From JAYZDP01 sp036337765 (GTDB taxonomy: Bacteria > Acidobacteriota > Thermoanaerobaculia > Multivoradales > Multivoraceae): DNA of 64,000 nt. The stretch is from positions 6,583 to 70,582 of the forward strand of contig JAYZDP010000161.1 in assembly GCA_036337765.1 (NCBI GenBank), read 5' to 3'. The position numbers and the translations under genes are program-made. The notes beneath the pieces were generated by a model. It was not told the origin of the DNA. It did not search any database and saw nothing but the letters and a program-made list of their open reading frames with translations. Positions 24,998 through 33,286 of the stretch are shown here, piece by piece. Every line of letters starts with the position of its first letter. The stretch's first letter is position 1.

Positions 24998-25495
24998 ATG
25001 GCCGATTTCGATCCCAAGGGCGCCAGCCCCGTGCGCAAGGGCAACTCCTACGACGACTTCTCGGAGGGTCAGGTCTTCCAGCACCACTGGGGACGCACCT
25101 TCAACGAGGGCGACAACTCGTTCTTCTCGGCGACGACTCTGTTCTTCAATCCGCTGTACTTCAACCGCGAGTACGCCAAGGAGCACGGGCACCCGGACGT
25201 GCTGGTCAATCCCATGCTCGTGCTCTCGACGGTCGTCGGCATGAGTGTCGAGGACCTGTCCGAAGCTGGCGGTCCGTTTCTCGGCGTCAACGACCTGACC
25301 TTCCGCCAACCGGTCTATCCGGGCGACACGGTGACCGCGCGCTCGACCGTAGTGGCGAAGCGCGAGTCCAAGAGCCGGCCCGAGTTCGGCATCGTCACCT
25401 GGCACTCCGAGGGCTTTAACCAGGACGGCGAACGAGTGATCGACTACACCCGGTCGAACCTGGTCGCCAAACGCCGACCGAGGCAGGCCAGCTGA
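24998..25495 (+). CDS. MaoC-family hydratase (mesaconyl-CoA hydratase-like)
   Basis: Hot-dog hydratase of 165 residues. N-terminus MADFDPKGASPVRKGNSYDDF, then HHWGRTFNEGDNSFFSATT and FNPLYFNREYAKEHGH, and DLTFRQPVYPGDTVTARSTV. The pattern fits hydratases acting on branched or dicarboxylic acyl-CoAs (Mch or itaconyl-CoA hydratase type). Its stop overlaps the start of the acyl-CoA dehydrogenase. It is the first of five tightly linked CoA-ester genes. Confidence 0.78.
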   Translation: MADFDPKGASPVRKGNSYDDFSEGQVFQHHWGRTFNEGDNSFFSATTLFFNPLYFNREYAKEHGHPDVLVNPMLVLSTVVGMSVEDLSEAGGPFLGVNDLTFRQPVYPGDTVTARSTVVAKRESKSRPEFGIVTWHSEGFNQDGERVIDYTRSNLVAKRRPRQAS

Positions 25496-26706
25496 TGGCT
25501 CAGAACCGCTACCTCGACGATCGCCGTTTGGAGATCCAGGCGACGGCACGCAAGTTCGCTATGGAAGAGGTGTTGCCGGTCGCCAACGAGCTCGACAAGC
25601 ACAAGCAGGACATCCCGCGCGACTTCCTGAAGCGGATGGGCGAGATGGGCTACTTCGGGATCATGATCTCGAAGGAGTACGGCGGCCTGGGGCTCGGTGT
25701 GTTCGAGTACTGCCTGAGTGCGGAGGAGCTGGCACGGGCCTGGATGAGCGTGGCGTCGATCATCGCGCGCGGCAACGGTATGGGCACCGCCGTGTCGGAT
25801 CCCGAGCGCAGGCGCGCCCTGACGGAAAAGAGCGCGCGAGGAGACTGGATCGGCGCCGCGGCGCTGTCCGAGCCCAACGCCGGATCCGACCTCGCCAACG
25901 TCCAGTGCCGTGCGGAGCTAGACGGCGACGAGTATGTGATCACGGGCGACAAGAAGTGGTGTGGCAACGCCTACGCCGCCGACTTCATCCAGCTCCTCGC
26001 CCGTACCGAGGACCCGCCCGAGGGTGGCCGCCGGTCACAGGGACTCGAGACCTTTCTCATCGACAAGGAGCCCGACTCGTTTCCTGACGGCCTGACCGGC
26101 AGGGCCATTGACAAGATCGGCTACCACGGCATGACGACCTGGTATCTCGAGTTCCGCGGTCTGCGGATTCCGAAGGGAAATCTGCTCGGTGGGCGGCGAT
26201 CGTCTCCCTCGGATCCGGCCAGTGGTGAGGGCGGCAAGGGTCGTGCCTTCAGCGCCACCCAGCGCGGGCTCAACGTCGCTCGCGTGCACACCGCGTCACG
26301 GGCCGTGGGCCTGGCGCGCGGAGCGCTCGAAGATTCGGTGCGCTACGCCCAGGAGCGTGAGCAGTTCAACCGGCCCATCGGTGCCTTTCAGTCGATTCGC
26401 TTCATGCTCGCCGACATGGCTACCGAGATCGAGGCGGCGCGCGCGCTGATGTACCAGGTCGCCCAACAGGTCGACGACGACCAGCCGATCGAGCGCGAGG
26501 CCGCGATGATCAAGCTCTTCGCGACCGAGATGGCGGAACGCGTCACGCACAAAGGCCTGCAGATCCACGGCGGCAACGGCTACACCACCGAACGGCAGGT
26601 CGAGCGTTATTGGCGCGATGCGCGCCTGACGACGATCTTTGAGGGTACTTCCGAGATCCAGCGCCGCATCATTTCGGACCGCCTGCTGCCGCGAGAGATC
26701 CGATGA
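25495..26706 (+). CDS. Acyl-CoA dehydrogenase
   Basis: FAD-dependent dehydrogenase of 403 residues. Signature LSEPNAGSDLANVQCRAE, substrate loop YGGLGLGVFEYCLSAEELAR, and C-terminal GGNGYTTERQVERYWRDARL followed by IFEGTSEIQRRII. The glutamate in IFEGTSE is the usual catalytic base of short and medium chain enzymes. An unusual Ser/Gly-rich insert (GGRRSSPSDPASGEGGKGRAF) precedes the flavin helix. It overlaps both neighbours by one to four bases. Confidence 0.9.
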   Translation: MAQNRYLDDRRLEIQATARKFAMEEVLPVANELDKHKQDIPRDFLKRMGEMGYFGIMISKEYGGLGLGVFEYCLSAEELARAWMSVASIIARGNGMGTAVSDPERRRALTEKSARGDWIGAAALSEPNAGSDLANVQCRAELDGDEYVITGDKKWCGNAYAADFIQLLARTEDPPEGGRRSQGLETFLIDKEPDSFPDGLTGRAIDKIGYHGMTTWYLEFRGLRIPKGNLLGGRRSSPSDPASGEGGKGRAFSATQRGLNVARVHTASRAVGLARGALEDSVRYAQEREQFNRPIGAFQSIRFMLADMATEIEAARALMYQVAQQVDDDQPIEREAAMIKLFATEMAERVTHKGLQIHGGNGYTTERQVERYWRDARLTTIFEGTSEIQRRIISDRLLPREIR

Positions 26707-27185
26707 GCTCTTCCGAGGCGCTGACCGGCAACGGCAACTACTTCGAGGACTTCGAGATCGGCCAGAGTCTCCGTCACGTACGCGGCAAGACGGTGGGTGA
26801 GTTCGAGAACCAGATTCTCACCAACCTGGTGATGAACACCGCTCACTCGCACTTCAACGAAGATGCGATGAAGGACAGCGCGTGGGGACAGCGGCTGGTC
26901 TTCGGCCTGGTGACGGGCTCGATCGTGGTCGGCCTGGCGACGCAGGACGTCGCCGAGAACGCCCTGGCCGAGCTCGGTCTCGACGGGCTGCGTTTCACCG
27001 CACCGGTCTTTCACGGCGACACGCTTTATGCCTACTCAGAGGTCGTCTCGAAGGAAGACTCGGACCGCGAAGACGCGGGAATTGTGGTCTTCTGCCATCA
27101 CGGCTACAAGCAGGACGAGACCAAGGTCTTTGAGGGGCTGCGCCGTGTGCTGCTCAAGCGCCGGAGCCACTGGGAGTCGAGTTGA
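26703..27185 (+). CDS. Second MaoC-family hydratase of the CoA module
   Basis: Hot-dog protein of 160 residues: NYFEDFEIGQSLRHVRGKTV, FENQILTNLVMNTAHSHFNED, and GLDGLRFTAPVFHGDTLYAYSEV. It differs clearly from the MaoC two genes upstream, so the two may hydrate different intermediates or form a heterodimer. It overlaps the dehydrogenase by four bases and the CoA-transferase start (TTG) lies within its stop codon. Confidence 0.8.
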   Translation: MSSSEALTGNGNYFEDFEIGQSLRHVRGKTVGEFENQILTNLVMNTAHSHFNEDAMKDSAWGQRLVFGLVTGSIVVGLATQDVAENALAELGLDGLRFTAPVFHGDTLYAYSEVVSKEDSDREDAGIVVFCHHGYKQDETKVFEGLRRVLLKRRSHWESS

Positions 27186-28393
27186 GCTCCCCTCAAAGTG
27201 CGGGCGCCGGACCCCTCGAGGGGCTCCGCATCGTCGATCTCACGCAGATGCTGGCGGGGCCCTACTGCACGATGCTGCTGGCCGACCTCGGTGCGGATGT
27301 GGTCAAAGTCGAGCCCCCGGGCGGCGACATGACGCGCTACTCGGGACCGTTCCTCGAAGGCGACGAAGAGAAGGCCTACGGCGGCTACTTCGGCAGCATC
27401 AATCGGAACAAGCGCTCGATAGTGCTGGACCTGAAGTCCGACGACGGCAAGCAGGCGCTGCGCGAGATGGTGCGTCAGGCGCCGGTTGTGGTCGAGAACT
27501 ACCGCGCCGGCGTGATGGAGCGGTTGGGACTGTCCTACGAGTCGTTGCGTGAGCTCAATCCAGCGCTGGTCTACGCCGCGGTGCGCGGCTTCGGCGATCC
27601 ACGGACCGGCGAAAGCCCGTGCGTGAACTGGCCCGCCTTTGACGTCGTCGCGCAGGCGATGGGCGGCATCATGGGGATCACGGGCACTGCCGATGGCACG
27701 CCACTCAAGGCCGGCCCGGGGGTTGGCGACATATACCCGGCGGCCCTTGCCGCTTTGGGCATCGTCGCTGCCGTGCGCCACGCCGAGCGCACCGGCCAGG
27801 GTCAGTTCGTCGACGTCGGTATGGTCGATGCGGTCCTGTCGCTGTGCGAGCGGTTGGTCTACGAGTACTCCTATCACGGCAACGTGCCGGGGCCGGAGGG
27901 CAACGCCCATCCCTTCCTGTGCCCGTTCGAGAATTTCCAGACCGAGGACGGGTGGATCACCATCGCTGGGCCACGCGACAGTCACTGGAAAATCCTGTGC
28001 GAAGAGATGGGCCGGCCGGAGCTCGCCGAGGACGAACGCTTCCGCACCAACCGCGCTCGCGTCCAAAACGCCGACGAGACGCGGCGGATGGTTCGCGAGT
28101 GGACCTCGGCCCGCACCACGGACGAAGCGATGAGTGCGCTCGCGGGCAAGGTGCCGGCCGGGCCGGTGCAGACGATCCAGGACATCTTCGAACATCCGCA
28201 TTCCCGCAGCCGCGACATGCTCGTCGAGGTCGAGCACGCCGGTACGGAGCGCAACGTGGTCTACGCCGGCTTACCGATCAAGTACACCGAGACCCCGGGT
28301 GGCATTCGCCGCCGACCGCCGCGCCTGGGAGAACACTCTGGAGAGATTCGTGAAGAGTTCAATTTGCCTCCCGCCGCGGCCGCCGGCGGGTGA
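27182..28393 (+). CDS. Class III (CaiB/BaiF) CoA-transferase
   Basis: Formyl-CoA-transferase-like enzyme of 403 residues that moves CoA between carboxylic acids. Signature GLRIVDLTQMLAGPYCTMLLADLGADVVKVE; the conserved aspartate that carries the acyl group is likely in the region VGDIYPAALAALGIVAA or QFVDVGMVDAVLSL. The start is TTG at 27182, in a TTGA overlap with the previous stop; no ATG would keep the conserved N-terminus. In this context it likely activates a C5 dicarboxylate or aryl-succinate-like acid. Confidence 0.87.
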   Translation: MSSPQSAGAGPLEGLRIVDLTQMLAGPYCTMLLADLGADVVKVEPPGGDMTRYSGPFLEGDEEKAYGGYFGSINRNKRSIVLDLKSDDGKQALREMVRQAPVVVENYRAGVMERLGLSYESLRELNPALVYAAVRGFGDPRTGESPCVNWPAFDVVAQAMGGIMGITGTADGTPLKAGPGVGDIYPAALAALGIVAAVRHAERTGQGQFVDVGMVDAVLSLCERLVYEYSYHGNVPGPEGNAHPFLCPFENFQTEDGWITIAGPRDSHWKILCEEMGRPELAEDERFRTNRARVQNADETRRMVREWTSARTTDEAMSALAGKVPAGPVQTIQDIFEHPHSRSRDMLVEVEHAGTERNVVYAGLPIKYTETPGGIRRRPPRLGEHSGEIREEFNLPPAAAAGG

Positions 28394-28411
28394 CTCAGGA
28401 GGAGAACGCCG

Positions 28412-29317
28412 ATGACCATACGCCTACGCCGGTCCGAGCTCTCGACCCCCGCCTCGAGCGAGAAGATGATGAGCAAGGCGGCGGCCTGCGACGCTGACCT
28501 GGTCTTTCTGGACCTCGAAGACGCTGTTGCGCCTTCGGAGAAGGAGGGCGCCCGCACGATGGCGGTCGAGGCGCTGAACAGTCTCGACTGGAAGCCGCAG
28601 ACGGTGGCGGTGCGCGTGAACGACGCCGAGAGCCACTGGGCCTACGAGGATGTGATCACCGTCGTCGAGGGCGCCGGCCACAAGATCGATCTGCTCATCC
28701 TTCCCAAGGTGAAGGCTCCGCGCGACGTCTGGTTCTTCGACACTCTGCTCGAGCAGATAGAGAAGAAGCTCGGCCTACAGAAGAAGATCGGCCTCGAGAT
28801 CCTCATCGAGGAGGTCGAGGCGCTGGCGTGCGTCGAAGAACTGGCTCGCTGCTGTCCACGCCTGGAGGCCCTGATTCTCGGCGTCGGCGATCTGTCGGCG
28901 AGCCAGGGCATGAAGCTCGGCCAGATCGGCGGCAGCGACGAGCGCTACCCGGGCGACATCTGGCACTTCGCCCGCGCGCGGCTGGTGGTGGCTGCGCGCG
29001 CTGCCGGCATCGACGCCATCGACGGCCCCTACGCCAACTTCCGCAACCCCGACGGCTACGTGCGCCAGGCGAGCTGGGCCGCGGCCCTGGGCTTCGTCGG
29101 CAAATGGGCCATCCACCCCAGCCAGATCGAGCTCGCCAACCAGGTGTACTCCCCGACCGACGAGGAGATCACCGAAGCGCGAAACATGATCGAAGAGGTC
29201 CGCAAGGCTGAAGAGGGCGGCATGGGCGCAGCCAACACTGGCGGCGTCATGATCGACGCCGCCACCGCCCGCATCTTCCAAGTCATCGTCGATCGAGCCG
29301 AACTGATGGGCCGCTAA
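28412..29317 (+). CDS. HpcH/CitE-like lyase (malyl-CoA / beta-methylmalyl-CoA lyase type)
   Basis: TIM-barrel lyase of 301 residues that cleaves 3-hydroxyacyl-CoA dicarboxylates. The motif LVFLDLEDAVAPSEKEGAR holds the metal-site residues, with VAVRVND, LIEEVEAL and GVGDLSASQGMK following. The stretch from WHFARARLVVAARAAGIDAIDGPYANF to GKWAIHPSQIELANQVY closely follows Mcl1-type malyl-CoA lyases as I recall them. Together with CoA-transferase, two hydratases and a dehydrogenase it completes a plausible route to glyoxylate or pyruvate plus a shorter acyl-CoA. Confidence 0.83.
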   Translation: MTIRLRRSELSTPASSEKMMSKAAACDADLVFLDLEDAVAPSEKEGARTMAVEALNSLDWKPQTVAVRVNDAESHWAYEDVITVVEGAGHKIDLLILPKVKAPRDVWFFDTLLEQIEKKLGLQKKIGLEILIEEVEALACVEELARCCPRLEALILGVGDLSASQGMKLGQIGGSDERYPGDIWHFARARLVVAARAAGIDAIDGPYANFRNPDGYVRQASWAAALGFVGKWAIHPSQIELANQVYSPTDEEITEARNMIEEVRKAEEGGMGAANTGGVMIDAATARIFQVIVDRAELMGR

Positions 29318-29324
29318 CACGCCC

Positions 29325-29492
29325 CTACCTCGGCCCGCAAGCGCCGTTCCCGGCGCCAAGAACATCGAACTGTGACCAGTTGTCGAAGGTCACCGCTCCG
29401 TAGCCCGCGTCCTGGCGCCGGGCCACACCCGAGACCTTCTGGAAAGTCGTCTCTTCATCCGCCGCGAAGCTGATCAGCAGGTGGGTTCGGAC
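29325..29492 (-). pseudogene. Orphan protein tail (about 55 codons)
   Basis: The reverse strand between TAG (29493-29495) and TAG (29325-29327) reads VRTHLLISFAADEETTFQK then VSGVARRQDAGYGAVTFDN and WSQFDVLGAGNGACGPR. It has the codon style of its neighbours but no start and no family I recognise. It abuts the ADOP fragment at 29481, which suggests a junction of two deletion products. It could be chance. Confidence 0.3.
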
Positions 29493-29867
29493 CTATTATC
29501 CATGTATGGCGTGACCGCGCTTCTGTTGGCCGCCGCCGGGCTTTTCGCCTCGCTGAGCTTCGACATTCGGCAGCGCCCTTTCGAACTCGGGTTGCGTCAG
29601 GCTCTAGGTGCGACACCGCGAACGATTGCGGCGAACCTGCTCAGCAATGGGCTCGCCCCGGTTGTCATTGGGCTTGTGTTCGGTTTTCCCGCCGCGTGGG
29701 TGGCGCGGCGCCTGTTCGAGTCGTACCTATTTGGTGTGAGTCCCACGCCGCCCGCGCCCTACCTGGCGGCAGGCATCGTGCTCTTGGTCACGAGTGCCCT
29801 GGCCTGCGTTGGACCAGCCAGTAGGGCCGCTCGCAGCTCCCCGTTGGAGGTCTTGAGACACCTCTAG
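29481..29867 (+). pseudogene. ADOP/FtsX permease fragment (last membrane domain)
   Basis: Encodes only the C-terminal FtsX-type block: YGVTALLLAAAGLFASLSF, RQRPFELGLRQALGATPRT, RRLFESYLFGVSPTPPAPY, and the final PASRAARSSPLEVLRHL. A whole duplicated orphan permease is about 800 residues; here about 128 remain, starting abruptly at a GTG. It is a relic in the plus orientation; matching missing parts occur at 14360-14640 and 42601-43338. Confidence 0.8.
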
Positions 29868-29877
29868 ACGCCGGCGC

Positions 29878-30651
29878 TCACCCGTAGCGACCTTCGATGT
29901 AGTCGGCGGTCTCCTGGTGCTGTGGAGTTACAAAGATCTCGCCGGTCTTTGCGTGCTCGATGACCTTGCCAAGCAACATGAAGACGCACTCGTCGCTGGC
30001 ACGGCGGGCCTGGGCCATGTTGTGCGTGACAATGAGGATTGTGTACTCGCCACGCAGCTCCCAGATCAGCTCCTCGACCGCCTCGGTGCCCTTCGGGTCG
30101 AGCGCCGAGCAGGGCTCGTCCATGAGCAGCAGCGTCGGCTTGACAGGCAGTAGCCGAGCGATGCACAGCTTCTGCTGCTCCTCTAGCGACAGGTCGACGG
30201 CGCGCTCGTCGAGGCGGTCCTTGACCGCGTCCCACAGCAGCACTTGCTGAAGGGCCTGTTCGACGACCTCGTCGCGTTGGGAGCCGGCGTGCTTCTGCGG
30301 ATGGTGCAGCCGGTAGCCGAACAGCACGTTCTCGCGGATCGTGAGCGGTAGGGGATTGGGGCGCTGGAATACCATTCCGACCTGCTGACGCAGCCGGGTC
30401 GGCTCGACCCCTGGGGCGAGGATGTCCTGGCCGTGGATCTCGACGCTTCCTGTTGTGCGGACGTAGCCGAGGCGCTCGTTGATCCGGTTGACGGTGCGCA
30501 GGAAGGTCGTCTTGCCGCAGCCCGACGGTCCGATTAGCGAAGTGACGACTGCCGTGCGCACGTCGAGGGTGACGTCGTAGAGCGCCTGGAACGTGCCGTA
30601 CCAGAGATTGAGGTCGCGGGTGGCGATCGCGGGGGACGGAGAATCAGCCAA
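29878..30651 (-). CDS. pstB: Phosphate transporter ATPase PstB-like, degenerate signature motif
   Basis: ABC ATPase of 257 residues. Walker A GPSGCGKT (41-48), Q-loop Gln96 in GMVFQRPNPLPLTIRENV, Walker B with Glu179 in LLLMDEPCSALDP, and H-loop His210 in LIVTHNMAQ are all intact. The ABC signature reads LSLEEQQ (154-160) instead of LSGGQQQ. Its partner downstream of pstA has the opposite set of losses. The start is TTG at 30651, overlapping the partner's stop by 8 bases. It is the last gene of the phosphate operon. Confidence 0.92.
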   Translation of the reverse strand: MADSPSPAIATRDLNLWYGTFQALYDVTLDVRTAVVTSLIGPSGCGKTTFLRTVNRINERLGYVRTTGSVEIHGQDILAPGVEPTRLRQQVGMVFQRPNPLPLTIRENVLFGYRLHHPQKHAGSQRDEVVEQALQQVLLWDAVKDRLDERAVDLSLEEQQKLCIARLLPVKPTLLLMDEPCSALDPKGTEAVEELIWELRGEYTILIVTHNMAQARRASDECVFMLLGKVIEHAKTGEIFVTPQHQETADYIEGRYG

Positions 30652-31432
30652 ACTTGCCCTCCACGTACTCCTGGGTGCGAGAGTCCTCGACCTCTCCAGT
30701 GAAGAGCTTCTCGGTGTCGCCGACCTCGACGCATTCTCCGCTGAGGAAGAACGCTGTGCGGCTCGCCAGTCGCCGCGCCTGCTGCACCAGGTTGGTGACG
30801 AGCACGATCGTCATCTCCTGGCGCAGCTCCTTGAGCACGTCCTCGATGCGCATAGTCGTGACCGGGTCGACGGCGATCGAGAACTCGTCGAGTAGCAACA
30901 GCTCCGGGTCCTGCGATAGCGCCCTGGCGATGGTGAGGCGCTGTTGCTGGCCCCCGGACAGTAGGCTGCCCAGCGAGTCGAGGCGGTCCTTCACCTCGTC
31001 CCACAGCGCGGCGCGGGTCAGGCAGCGCTCCACGATCTCGTCCAACTCGGCCCGTTGTCGGAGGCCCGCCAGGCGCGGCGACAGGGCGACGTTGTCGTAG
31101 ACGCTCAGCGGTAGGCCGACTGGCAGAGGAAAGACGACGCCGATCTTGCGCCGAAGGCTGTAGACATTGCGCCAGCGGCGGATGTCTCCGCCGTCGAACA
31201 GGATTTGACCCGACACGCGCATCCCGGTGGTCATCTCGTTCATACGGTTGATGGAGCGCAGGAACGACGTCTTGCCGCTATTGGATGGGCCGATGATGCC
31301 GAAGATCTCGTTTTGCAGGATGTCGAGGTCGACGCCCTCGAGGGCGCACTTCGATCCGTAGTGGATCGCCAGATCACGGACGCTGAGCTTGACGCTCGGC
31401 CTCGCAGTCGTTGGGGCGTGCGGCTCTACCAC
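30644..31432 (-). CDS. pstB: Phosphate transporter ATPase PstB-like, altered Q-loop and H-loop
   Basis: ABC ATPase of 262 residues. Walker A GPSNSGKT (48-55), signature LSGGQ (158-162) and Walker B LLLLDEFS (Asp182, Glu183) are present. The Q-loop position is Pro102 (GVVFPLPVGLPLSVYDNV, where PstB normally has VFQKPNPFP) and the H-loop His is Asn214 (VLVTNLVQQ). The D-loop is IAVDP rather than SALDP. It starts with GTG at 31432 inside the pstA stop region. With its neighbour it most likely forms a heterodimer with one functional ATP site. Confidence 0.92.
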   Translation of the reverse strand: MVEPHAPTTARPSVKLSVRDLAIHYGSKCALEGVDLDILQNEIFGIIGPSNSGKTSFLRSINRMNEMTTGMRVSGQILFDGGDIRRWRNVYSLRRKIGVVFPLPVGLPLSVYDNVALSPRLAGLRQRAELDEIVERCLTRAALWDEVKDRLDSLGSLLSGGQQQRLTIARALSQDPELLLLDEFSIAVDPVTTMRIEDVLKELRQEMTIVLVTNLVQQARRLASRTAFFLSGECVEVGDTEKLFTGEVEDSRTQEYVEGKFG

Positions 31433-32295
31433 TTCTTCTTGCCCCGCAGATAGATGCGAAACGCGATCGAAAGGGCGTTCATGGCCAAGACCATCCCGAT
31501 CAGCACCAGTGCGACGCCGTACGGAAGTGCGTCGGGTACGTCCGGGACCTGGGTGGAGATGAAGTACAGGTGCAGCGACATCGCCATCGTCTGGTCGAGC
31601 ACGCTCTGCGGCAAGAAGGGTAGGAACATGGTCGCGCCGGTGAACATGATCGGCGCGGTCTCACCCGCCGTACGGGAGACCTCGAGGATGATTCCGGTGA
31701 GGATGCCGCTGATCGAGTTGGGCAAAACGACCCGCCGGATCGTCTGCCAACGGGTCGCACCCATCGACCAGCACGCCTCGCGAAAGGCGTGGGGCACCGC
31801 CTGCAGCGATTCACGCGTCGAGACGATGACGACCGGTAGGGTCATCACCGCCAAGGTCAGGCTGGCGGCGAGGATCGAGGTGCCGAAGCGGAAGAACAGC
31901 ACGAACGCGCCGACGCCGAACAGCGCGTGCACGATCGAAGGCACGCCGGCGAGGTTGATGATCGCCAGGTTGATGAGTCGGGTCAGCCAGTTGTCCTTGG
32001 CGTACTCACTGAGATAGAGAGCGGCGGCGACGCCAATCGGTACCGATGCCACGAGCGCCACGACCACCAGCCAGACAGTGCCAATGAGCGCAGGAAAGAT
32101 GCCACCCGCGGTCATGCCCTGGGTCGGCTCCGTGAACAGGAAGTCGATCGACAGGATCGGCGCTCCGCGCCAGATGAGAACGCCGAGGATCAACATCACC
32201 GGCAGGATCAGGAGCAGCGTCATGACCAGAAAGGCGCCCTTGACGAGGCGCTCGTCGCGCTGGTTCTTGGCGTCCAGTGCCGTCGCTTCGAACAC
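31426..32295 (-). CDS. pstA: Phosphate ABC transporter permease PstA
   Basis: Inner-membrane permease of 289 residues with six predicted helices. The ATPase-coupling EAA loop is AFREACWSMGATRWQTIRRVVLP. The conserved GIFPALIGTVWLVVVALVASVPIGVAAALYLSEYA and the RTAGETAPIMFTGA motif are typical of PstA. The start is GTG at 32295. It overlaps the following ATPase gene by 7 bases. Confidence 0.93.
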   Translation of the reverse strand: MFEATALDAKNQRDERLVKGAFLVMTLLLILPVMLILGVLIWRGAPILSIDFLFTEPTQGMTAGGIFPALIGTVWLVVVALVASVPIGVAAALYLSEYAKDNWLTRLINLAIINLAGVPSIVHALFGVGAFVLFFRFGTSILAASLTLAVMTLPVVIVSTRESLQAVPHAFREACWSMGATRWQTIRRVVLPNSISGILTGIILEVSRTAGETAPIMFTGATMFLPFLPQSVLDQTMAMSLHLYFISTQVPDVPDALPYGVALVLIGMVLAMNALSIAFRIYLRGKKKW

Positions 32296-32298
32296 GTC

Positions 32299-33261
32299 CT
32301 AGCTCTCCTTTGCGCTACCGGGCCGTGCGGCTCGCCGTCCGCCCGACCTACGCAGGACGATGTCGGCGGTGAGATTGATGAGGAAGGTCACCAGGAAGAG
32401 CAAGATTCCGAGAGTGAAGAGTGCCCGATAGTGGTCCGAGCCTTGGGCCGCGTCGCCGAGTTCGGTCGCAATGGTGGCGGTCAGTGCGCGCACCGAGTCA
32501 AAGACGCTGGTGGGGAGATGGATGGAGTGGCCACTGGCCATGAGCACCGCCATCGTCTCGCCGAAGCCGCGGCCGACCCCCAGGAGCACTGCGGCGAGCA
32601 GGCCGTTGCGGGCCGCAGGCAGAACAACACGGAAGACGACCTGCAGCCGGGTTGCCCCGAGTGCCTCGGCGGCCTCGCGGTACGCGTCTGGCACCGCCTT
32701 GAGCGCGTCCTCCGCGATGGTGGTCATGATCGGCGCCGCCATGAGCCCGAGGATCACCCCGGAGTTCAGTACGTTCAGGCCTATCGGCACGTTGAACGCC
32801 TTGATGACGAGCGGGTTCAGCAGCGTCAGGCCGATGAATCCCCACACCACAGAGGGGATGGCGGCGAGCAGCTCGACGAGGATCTTCAGCGTCTCCCGCA
32901 GCCGAGGATTGGCGAACTCTGAGATGTAGATCGCTGCGCCGAGCGAGAAGGGGACGGCCACCACCATGGCGAGGCCCGTCACGCTGGCGGTTCCCACCAT
33001 CAGGGCGAGGGCGCCGTAGGTCGGGTTGTAGCCGGAGGTCGGGGCCCAGCGTGGCGAGGTGAAGAACTCGACGAGGTCTAGCCGGCCGAACACGAAACCC
33101 AGACCCTCCTGAGTGACGAAGACGAAGATGCCGACGATAAGGACGATCGCCGAGATCCCTCCCAGGAAGATCAGGATCTGCGCGGCTCGGTCGATGAACC
33201 AGTCGAGGTTGAGGCTGTCGTCAGCCTGACCCGAGCGTCCCACCGCCTTGGAGGTACTCAT
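32299..33261 (-). CDS. pstC: Phosphate ABC transporter permease PstC
   Basis: Inner-membrane permease of 320 residues. EAA loop AYREAAEALGATRLQVVFRVVLPAAR, PstC motif LAAIPSVVWGFIGLTLLNP, and GVGRGFGETMAVLMASGHS. The first helix is at about residues 30-52. It lies 3 bases upstream of pstA. The start is ATG at 33261. Confidence 0.93.
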   Translation of the reverse strand: MSTSKAVGRSGQADDSLNLDWFIDRAAQILIFLGGISAIVLIVGIFVFVTQEGLGFVFGRLDLVEFFTSPRWAPTSGYNPTYGALALMVGTASVTGLAMVVAVPFSLGAAIYISEFANPRLRETLKILVELLAAIPSVVWGFIGLTLLNPLVIKAFNVPIGLNVLNSGVILGLMAAPIMTTIAEDALKAVPDAYREAAEALGATRLQVVFRVVLPAARNGLLAAVLLGVGRGFGETMAVLMASGHSIHLPTSVFDSVRALTATIATELGDAAQGSDHYRALFTLGILLFLVTFLINLTADIVLRRSGGRRAARPGSAKES

Positions 33262-33286
33262 CGGACTCGCAACCCTAGTCGGCGAC

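Noticed and set aside
29341..29356. Hairpin GCGCCG-TTCC-CGGCGC as a terminator of the CoA module
   Set aside because: The stem is short and there is no following T-run; GC-rich palindromes of this size are frequent here.
31927..32922. A 331-codon plus-strand frame across pstA and pstC
   Set aside because: It is antisense to two clear permeases and has no hydrophobic or catalytic pattern of its own.
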